A stretch of DNA of 29,540 bases from Tidjanibacter sp. (GTDB lineage Bacteria > Bacteroidota > Bacteroidia > Bacteroidales > Rikenellaceae). Positions within the stretch are counted from its first letter, which is position 1. Each line of letters opens with the position of its first letter. The stretch is from assembly GCA_017630115.1 (NCBI GenBank), contig JAGBVY010000146.1:1-29540 (forward strand), in the 5' to 3' direction. Made by a program: the position numbers and the translations under genes. Below are positions 24,647 to 29,540 of the stretch, one piece after another. Below the pieces are notes generated by a model. It was not told the origin of the DNA, did not search any database, and saw nothing but the letters and a program-made list of their open reading frames with translations.

Positions 24647-25105
24647 ATGAGCCAAAGCCCAAGTCAGCGCACCATCAGTAACGACCTCTTTTTTGCCGAG
24701 GTGGAGGAGTGTATTGCCGACCATAGGAGTGTAGAGATGCTCCTCAAAGGGTTTAGTATGCGCCCCTTCCTGCGTCACCAGAGGGATGTGATTGTGCTTG
24801 CCCCAATAGAGTCTGATAAGCTCCGCAAGGGTATGGTAGTGCTCTTTCGCTATCGTGGCGCTCATCTGCTCCACCGCTATCGCGGCACCTACGACGGGAG
24901 GCTCAAAATGGAGGGCGACGGCAACTACCGCATAGTGGAGTGGGCCGACAAAGAGGATGTGGTGGCCTATGTTGAGAGTGTTAAACGTGGTGGGCGAGTT
25001 ATTCGCTATGGCTCGCTTGGTTGGCGAGTTGGCTCACTTTGGAGCTTGATGCTCAAAGTGCTACGCACTGCGGCAATATGGACGAAACGTAAAATAATAG
25101 GATAG
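24647..25105 (+). CDS. S24/S26 family peptidase, Ser/His (Sec11-like) type
   Basis: A 152-residue protein with the signal-peptidase fold motif GFSMRPFL, whose S37 is the expected nucleophile, and a following MVVLFRYRGAHLLHRYRG segment. At the place where bacterial signal peptidase I has its lysine base, H76 in LLHRY is found, as in archaeal and eukaryotic Sec11-type enzymes. There is no clear N-terminal membrane anchor; a moderately hydrophobic segment lies near residues 125-142. It starts 2 bp after the ABC transporter stop and ends 1 bp before the PqqD-like gene. A role in leader removal from an exported peptide is inferred from context; a general regulator-cleaving role is not excluded. 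Confidence 0.88.
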   Translation: MSQSPSQRTISNDLFFAEVEECIADHRSVEMLLKGFSMRPFLRHQRDVIVLAPIESDKLRKGMVVLFRYRGAHLLHRYRGTYDGRLKMEGDGNYRIVEWADKEDVVAYVESVKRGGRVIRYGSLGWRVGSLWSLMLKVLRTAAIWTKRKIIG

Positions 25106-25106
25106 T

Positions 25107-25382
25107 ATGAAACTAAGAACAGATTGTAAGATTCGCAAAATTGCAGGCGAAAGTGTGATTGTCCGTATGGGCAAACTCAATGTTGATATGACTCGTGTGA
25201 TTTCGCTCAATCCAACGAGCGAGTGGCTCTGGGAGCAGATTGGTGACGAGGAGTTCGATGTTGAGAAGGTGGCCGACCTCCTGACTGCCGAGTATGAGGT
25301 AGAGCGAGAGGTGGCTCTGTTTGATGCCCAGAAGTGGGTGGATATGTTGAAGGAGGCAGACCTTTTGGTGTCTAACGACTAA
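25107..25382 (+). CDS. PqqD family protein (RiPP recognition element-like)
   Basis: A 91-residue small protein with the PqqD/winged-helix pattern: an N-terminal beta region, LNPTSEWLWEQIGDE (about residues 35-49), then VEKVADLLTAEYEVE and a C-terminal WVDMLKEADLL helix. PqqD-like domains bind leader peptides of ribosomally made, modified peptides and hand them to the modifying enzymes. It follows the S26-type peptidase gene by 1 bp. No radical-SAM, cyclase or precursor gene lies beside it, so whether it acts on a peptide remains open. Immediately after its stop begins palindromic element copy B. Confidence 0.9.
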   Translation: MKLRTDCKIRKIAGESVIVRMGKLNVDMTRVISLNPTSEWLWEQIGDEEFDVEKVADLLTAEYEVEREVALFDAQKWVDMLKEADLLVSND

Positions 25383-25385
25383 CGC

Positions 25386-25505
25386 CGAGCGCGCTTTGTC
25401 GGTGTTTTCTGCGTTACGCTTGCCTCGGAAATCCTCACTTACGCCCAGTAAGCTGCGGTTTCCTCGGCTTCGCAAGCCTTGAAAACCCTCGACAAATCGC
25501 ACTCG
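25386..25505. repeat. palindromic repeat element, copy B
   Basis: 120 bp nearly identical to copy A at 1108-1226. The outer apical stem is GGAAA/TTTCC (25427-25431, 25459-25463), the inner stem CTTAC/GTAAG (25438-25442, 25448-25452) with loop GCCCA. It starts 3 bases after the PqqD-like stop codon and may act as terminator or processing site. Confidence 0.85.
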
Positions 25506-25531
25506 CGGAGCTTTTTATATAAAAAGCTCCG
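25506..25531. repeat. perfect 26-bp palindrome
   Basis: CGGAGCTTTTTAT is followed by its exact reverse complement ATAAAAAGCTCCG. It directly follows copy B. It could be a terminator hairpin or a protein-binding site; there is no T run after it on the plus strand. Confidence 0.7.
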
Positions 25532-25653
25532 GTCTAACGTCTAACGTCAAACGTCAAACGACCTAAGGCAAATAGGCCACTCCCTAAATTCCTTAAACTC
25601 CCTAAACTCCCTATCCCCCTAACTAATTTTGAATTTTGAATTTCTCCCACCCG
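25532..25653. repeat. heptamer and nonamer arrays before the HPr-kinase-like gene
   Basis: GTCTAAC and GTCAAAC heptamers (about 25532-25560) are followed by ACCTAAGGC, then 9-bp units CTCCCTAAA, TTCCTTAAA, CTCCCTAAA, CTCCCTATC (about 25580-25615). A TTTTGAA array (about 25626-25643) ends close to the start of the next gene. No promoter box was recognised. Confidence 0.75.
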
Positions 25654-26541
25654 ATGGTACGATTTAAGATAGCAGAACATATTTTTGAGTTGGCGATGGG
25701 GGCGATGTGTCGTCCTGTGGGTGTGCCACGCAACTTCCGTCCCTTTGTGACCACCGAGCAGGGTGAGCCTCTATTTAGGCTCTCGCTCGATAGCACCATT
25801 GAGGAGCGCACCGATGCACCCCTGCAAATCTTCGACTACGACCTCCAAATGGGTGATTGCACCCTGAGAATCTACCCCGACGAGTATCGCCTTACGGTGC
25901 GCTCGGCGGGTGAGGCTACACTTGTGTGTCCCTTTGTGGAGCAAGGTGAGGTGGCCGACTACTACACCGACCTCTTCATTGAGGGAGCGGTGCCCAATAG
26001 TGTTATGTTCGACCATATGCTCTGTTTTGCATACTCGTTTGCTACTCTACCTCACAAGACCCTGCTCATCCACTCCTCGGTGATAGTAAAAGATGGGCGC
26101 GCGGTGATGTGCTTGGGCGAGAGTGGCACGGGCAAGAGCACCCACACACGTCTGTGGCTCGAAAACATCGAGGGCACAGAGCGTCTTAACGACGACGGCC
26201 CTGTGGTGAGGGTATTTGACGATGGTAGGGTGAGGGTCTTTGGCTCGCCTTGGAGTGGCAAGGGTGCCGTATATCGCACCGACAACACCTCCATAGCGGG
26301 TTTCTTGCGCCTTTCGCAAGCGCCCCACAATGAAATCCATAAGCTCACTCGCTTTGCGGCCTTTGGTGCTTTGTTGCCTTCGTGCCTGCCTACACTACAA
26401 AAAGAGGAGAGAACCCTCGACCATATTTGCGGGGCTCTCTCCGATATAATCATTTCGGTGCCTACCTACACATTGGCTTGTTTGCCCAATGCCGAGGCTG
26501 CCGAATTATCCTACAAAACAATCTTTGCTGCCTTGGGATAG
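25654..26541 (+). CDS. HPr kinase-like P-loop protein
   Basis: A 295-residue protein related to the HPr kinase/phosphorylase C-terminal domain but with a different N-terminus. The P-loop is GESGTGKST (155-163), preceded by LIHSSVIV (H140 region) and followed by LNDDGPVV (about 178-185) and GSPWSGKG (about 197-204), the usual layout of this family in RiPP and PqqD contexts. Such kinases phosphorylate a C-terminal serine in some lasso peptides. The ATG at 25654 was chosen; a TTG at 25636 would start inside the heptamer array. It lies 271 bp after the PqqD-like gene on the same strand. Its last 31 bp overlap the end of the opposing acyl-CoA synthetase gene. Confidence 0.87.
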   Translation: MVRFKIAEHIFELAMGAMCRPVGVPRNFRPFVTTEQGEPLFRLSLDSTIEERTDAPLQIFDYDLQMGDCTLRIYPDEYRLTVRSAGEATLVCPFVEQGEVADYYTDLFIEGAVPNSVMFDHMLCFAYSFATLPHKTLLIHSSVIVKDGRAVMCLGESGTGKSTHTRLWLENIEGTERLNDDGPVVRVFDDGRVRVFGSPWSGKGAVYRTDNTSIAGFLRLSQAPHNEIHKLTRFAAFGALLPSCLPTLQKEERTLDHICGALSDIIISVPTYTLACLPNAEAAELSYKTIFAALG

Positions 26542-28190
26542 AGGTAACGACGGATACTCTTCTTGGGGGTTTTCTCGAACTCCTCGGCGCAGAGTTTCAC
26601 CGAACTAACTCTCTCATAGGGAGCAACAAGGGTATTCAACTCTTTCAGATTCTCTTGCATCTTTGCTTTGAGGGCTTCGTTGTCGAGGCCCTCTTTTTTG
26701 GCCTTGTCGAAATCGGGCACAACCAGTGCAATCAGCTTGCCGCCCTCGTCCTCAATAATGAGTGACTCCATTACATAGGCCAAGTTGTTGAGTTTGGCCT
26801 CAATCTCCTCGGGGTAGATGTTCTGGCCGTTGGCGCTCAGAATCATAGTCTTGCAACGTCCACGGATGAAGCAGTTGGTAGCCTTGTCCACTACACCCAT
26901 ATCGCCGGTGTGGAACCAACCATCGGCGTCGAGAGCAGCTGCGGTGGCATCGGGATTTTTGTAGTAGCCTACGGTAACGTTCTCGCCACGCACGCAAATC
27001 TCGCCGGGGATTTTGTAGGGGTCGGCCGAGTCGATTTTCATCTCCATACCGGGAACCAACTTACCACACGAGAGCGACTTGTACTCGGTGTGGTGGGCGT
27101 AGCAAATCAGAGGAGCGCACTCGGTCATACCATAACCTACGGTGTAGGGCAGTTTAATCTTTTTCAGCAGTTTTTCCACGTCGCTATTAAGCGCTGCACC
27201 ACCCATAATCAACTCAGTCAGTGCGCCACCAAAGGCCTCCATAAGCTGGGTGCGTACCTTTTTATATACAATCTGGTTGAGCAGAGGAATCTTGGTGAGG
27301 GTCTTGATAGGCTGCTTTTGGAGGGTGGGCATAACCTTACCCTTAACAATCTTCTCAATCAACAAAGGCACTGTCAGCAGTAGGTCGGGCTTCACGTCTG
27401 TGAGGGCTTTCAGTAGGATGGGGGCTGCGGGCAATTTACCCAGCAGAGTGATGTGCGAGCCGGTGGCCAAAGGGGTCAGCATATCGAATGCACAACCAAA
27501 GGCGTGGGCCAAAGGCAGAATACCCAAGACGCGCGAACCACGATAGTGGAACTTATACAAAATCGCAAAGGCTACGTTGGAGGTGACGTTGTTTACGGTA
27601 AGCATAACGCCCTTACTCGAACCAGTTGTGCCAGAGGTGTAGGAGATGATGCATACTTTGTCGTTGGTAACCTCTGGATAGATAATGTCGTTGGTGGTGA
27701 AACCTTTGGGATAGCGCTCCGCAAAGAGAGCCTCGATGTTGCTGGTCAGGGGCGCAAAGCTACCCTCTGTACGCTCCCACAAGGTGGTCATATCCTCGTA
27801 GTCGAGAATCACTTCGAGCTGCTCAAATTTCTTCACGTCGATTTTCTCCCACACGTCGCGGCTGAGCATCAGGATGCGCGAGTCGGAGTGGTTGACGATG
27901 TTGGTTGCGTCGATGGGGTTGAAGTCTTGCAGGATGGGGACAATGACTGCGCCGTAGGTGATTGTGGCGGCGTAGGCGGTCACCCAGCGGGGGGTGTTGC
28001 GGCCAATAAGCGCTATTTTCTCGCCTGCTTTGATGCCATATTTCTCAAAGGCAATGTGATATTTGGCGATGTACTGTGCCAACTCAAAGTAGGTCAGCGT
28101 GGTCTTTTTGAAATAGTCTGTCAGTGCAGGGAGCTCGGCATTGGCGCGGAAACTCTCCTGATACATTCGGATAAGATTGTCTTTTACCAT
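26511..28190 (-). CDS. long-chain fatty acid-CoA ligase / AMP-dependent synthetase
   Basis: A 559-residue adenylate-forming enzyme that activates a carboxylate (probably a long-chain fatty acid) via acyl-AMP to acyl-CoA. The ATP-binding loop is YTSGTTGSSKG (184-194). GYGMTECAPL is the A5-type motif, then TGDMG, the hinge region RGRCKTMI, and KTPKKSIRR near the end carries the catalytic lysine candidate. No membrane segment is required. The gene has a -7 box about 70 bases upstream with a 5' inverted repeat, and its 3' end overlaps the kinase gene tail to tail by 31 bp. The precise substrate chain length is not readable. Confidence 0.95.
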   Translation of the reverse strand: MVKDNLIRMYQESFRANAELPALTDYFKKTTLTYFELAQYIAKYHIAFEKYGIKAGEKIALIGRNTPRWVTAYAATITYGAVIVPILQDFNPIDATNIVNHSDSRILMLSRDVWEKIDVKKFEQLEVILDYEDMTTLWERTEGSFAPLTSNIEALFAERYPKGFTTNDIIYPEVTNDKVCIISYTSGTTGSSKGVMLTVNNVTSNVAFAILYKFHYRGSRVLGILPLAHAFGCAFDMLTPLATGSHITLLGKLPAAPILLKALTDVKPDLLLTVPLLIEKIVKGKVMPTLQKQPIKTLTKIPLLNQIVYKKVRTQLMEAFGGALTELIMGGAALNSDVEKLLKKIKLPYTVGYGMTECAPLICYAHHTEYKSLSCGKLVPGMEMKIDSADPYKIPGEICVRGENVTVGYYKNPDATAAALDADGWFHTGDMGVVDKATNCFIRGRCKTMILSANGQNIYPEEIEAKLNNLAYVMESLIIEDEGGKLIALVVPDFDKAKKEGLDNEALKAKMQENLKELNTLVAPYERVSSVKLCAEEFEKTPKKSIRRYLYPKAAKIVL

Positions 28191-28237
28191 TTCGTTCGCT
28201 TTATATTCAGTGTTTTGATTTGTTTCGATTGTTGCAA

Positions 28238-28254
28238 GGTGTGTGCGTCACACC
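28238..28254. promoter_or_regulatory. inverted repeat GGTGTG-TGCGT-CACACC at the +1 of the CoA ligase gene
   Basis: A perfect 6-bp inverted repeat with a 5-base loop starts about 7 bases below the -7 box, at the expected transcript start. Fatty-acid regulators often bind at such sites, but the regulator cannot be named. Confidence 0.4.
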
Positions 28255-28260
28255 ACAATA

Positions 28261-28268
28261 CAAATTTA
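28261..28268 (-). promoter_or_regulatory. -7 box (TAAATTTG) of the CoA ligase gene
   Basis: The minus strand reads TAAATTTG, matching TAnnTTTG, about 70 bases before the ATG. A clear -33 TTTG is not seen at the right spacing. Confidence 0.6.
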
Positions 28269-28366
28269 TTGTCTGCGAAAGTAAGGCCATTCTTCCAATA
28301 ATCTTTCCATTTCGACCAATCCACTCCGCCCTCCAATTGTGCCAATTAGTGGCCTACGAACAATAC

Positions 28367-28400
28367 AAAACGCCCCAAGATGCTGACTCTTGGGGCGTTT
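28367..28400 (-). terminator. terminator after aspA
   Basis: AAACGCCCCAAGA pairs with TCTTGGGGCGTTT across a 7-base loop, with a T run on the minus strand, about 50 bases after the aspA stop. Confidence 0.9.
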
Positions 28401-28450
28401 GGGTTATGTTTCCGTCAGGCGCAATCTACGATGCCCAACGGTGGATTTCG

Positions 28451-29540
28451 CTACTGTTTGGGGAACTTGCGAGGTTTAACCATATTCTCGGGTTTGAGCA
28501 GGTTGTCAAGCTCCTCACGGCTCATAAGATTCCTTTCGAGTACCAACTCGTAGATACCTTTACCGGTCTGCAAAGCCTCCTTAGCCAACGAGGTTGAGGT
28601 CTCGTAGCCAATGTAGGGGTTCAGAGCAGTTACCAAACCGATGGAGTTGTAAACCAATCGTTTGCAAACCTCCTCGTTGGCCGTAATGCCGTCCACGCAC
28701 TTCTCCCTGAGGGTGTTCATTGCGTTGATGAGCATATCGACATTCTCAAACATCGAGTGAACGATGATAGGCTCCATAACGTTGAGCTCCAACTGGGCAG
28801 CCTCGCTTGCGAAGGTTACAGTCAGGTCGTTACCAATAACGCGGAAAGCCACCTGGTTTACTACCTCGGGAATTACGGGGTTCACCTTGCCGGGCATAAT
28901 CGACGAGCCGGGCTGCATAGGAGGCAGGTTGATTTCGTTCAGACCGCAGCGAGGACCGCTCGACATAAGACGGAGGTCGTTGCAAATCTTCGAGAGCTTA
29001 ACAGCCAGACGCTTCATAGCCGACGAGTTCATAACAAAAGCACCGGTGTCGTTGGTGGCCTCAATCATATTGGGCGAAACAACCATAGGCAGACCAGTCA
29101 CCTCGGCCAAGTATTTGCAGCACAATGCGGGGTAGTCGGGGTCGGAGTTGATACCTGTACCGATAGCGGTAGCACCCATATTCTGCTCATAGAGAAGCAC
29201 TTTGTTCTGCTCCAAGCGCTCAATTTCCTCTGCAAGAGTAGCAGCGTAGGCTGCAAACTCCTGACCAAGAGTCATAGGCACTGCGTCCTGCAACTGGGTA
29301 CGACCCATTTTGATTACATCCTTAAACTCCTCGCCCTTCTTCTCAAACGATGCGATGAGAGCTTTCAGAGCCTCTTTGAGCTTCTCGATGCTACGCACGG
29401 TGGCAATTTTCACCGAGGGGGGGTAGGCAGCGGTGGTCGATTGCGAGAGATTGACGTGGTTGGTGGGGTGGCAGAATTTGTACTCGCCCGTCTGGTGGCC
29501 GAGCAATTCGAGTGCGCGGTTGGCGATAACCTCGTTGGCA
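28451..29540 (-). CDS. aspA: aspartate ammonia-lyase, 5' part beyond the window
   Basis: The enzyme deaminates aspartate to fumarate and ammonia in the cytoplasm. About 362 C-terminal residues are visible; the reading frame continues past 29540, so the TTG at 29506 is not the start. The fumarase/aspartase signature GSSIMPGKVNP is intact (around 28877-28909). The C-terminal half (VVNQVAFRVIGNDLTVT, LNVMEPIIVHSMFENV, CVDGITANEEVC) matches aspartases rather than fumarase C. The normally near-invariant STNDxYPT motif reads STTAAYPP here (29417-29440). The three changed codons each differ from the expected codon by one T-to-G on the plus strand (29419, 29430, 29433). The substituted Asn is an active-site residue, so the gene is either misread or impaired. 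Confidence 0.93.
   Translation of the reverse strand, partial: ANEVIANRALELLGHQTGEYKFCHPTNHVNLSQSTTAAYPPSVKIATVRSIEKLKEALKALIASFEKKGEEFKDVIKMGRTQLQDAVPMTLGQEFAAYAATLAEEIERLEQNKVLLYEQNMGATAIGTGINSDPDYPALCCKYLAEVTGLPMVVSPNMIEATNDTGAFVMNSSAMKRLAVKLSKICNDLRLMSSGPRCGLNEINLPPMQPGSSIMPGKVNPVIPEVVNQVAFRVIGNDLTVTFASEAAQLELNVMEPIIVHSMFENVDMLINAMNTLREKCVDGITANEEVCKRLVYNSIGLVTALNPYIGYETSTSLAKEALQTGKGIYELVLERNLMSREELDNLLKPENMVKPRKFPKQ

Noticed and set aside
25636..25653. TTG start for the kinase-like gene
   Set aside because: It falls inside the TTTTGAA array; the ATG at 25654 is a better start.

Overview
The window looks like chromosome from a Bacteroidales bacterium, most plausibly Rikenellaceae/Alistipes-like. 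The genus is inference. The support is: repeated TAnnTTTG promoter boxes, almost no Shine-Dalgarno sequences, BACON-domain lipoproteins, DUF4837 and DUF5689 proteins, a TonB-dependent receptor with a carboxypeptidase-regulatory-like N-terminus, and moderately GC-rich codon use. No phage, insertion sequence, CRISPR array, rRNA or tRNA was recognised.

Left part (1-11,034) is mostly housekeeping. On the minus strand lie asd (aspartate-semialdehyde dehydrogenase), a class A penicillin-binding protein, a large secreted HExxH protein with a probable outer-membrane barrel, and a SUI1/YciH-like factor. A DUF4435 protein diverges from the last. Next come a DUF4837 lipoprotein (-), a polysaccharide deacetylase (+) and efp (+). 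The last three genes are enclosed by mirror-image intergenic blocks (about 8,393-8,668 and 11,035-11,416) made of terminators, heptamer arrays and a structured palindromic repeat.

Middle part (11,417-22,675, minus strand) is a secreted nucleic-acid-processing locus. In transcription order it encodes a BACON/OB-fold lipoprotein (own promoter and terminator), then two DNA/RNA non-specific endonucleases, an endonuclease/exonuclease/phosphatase-family enzyme, a TonB-dependent receptor and a DUF5689 lipoprotein. It resembles a polysaccharide-utilisation locus, but with nucleases in place of glycosidases and no SusD. I infer scavenging of extracellular DNA/RNA for phosphate, nucleosides or oligonucleotides.

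Right part (22,935-29,540) starts with a tight plus-strand unit: ABC exporter, S26-type peptidase with a Ser/His pair, and PqqD-like protein. After a repeat-filled gap comes an HPr-kinase-like P-loop protein. The gene content resembles peptide-maturation/export clusters (lasso-peptide-like RiPPs with a kinase), but no precursor or cyclase is visible. A long-chain acyl-CoA synthetase overlaps the kinase tail to tail. aspA runs off the right edge and carries three suspicious T-to-G differences in a nearly invariant active-site motif.

The intergenic DNA is unusually rich. It holds several kinds of 7-bp-period arrays, 9-bp-period arrays, and four copies of a palindromic element whose apical stems differ by compensatory changes.
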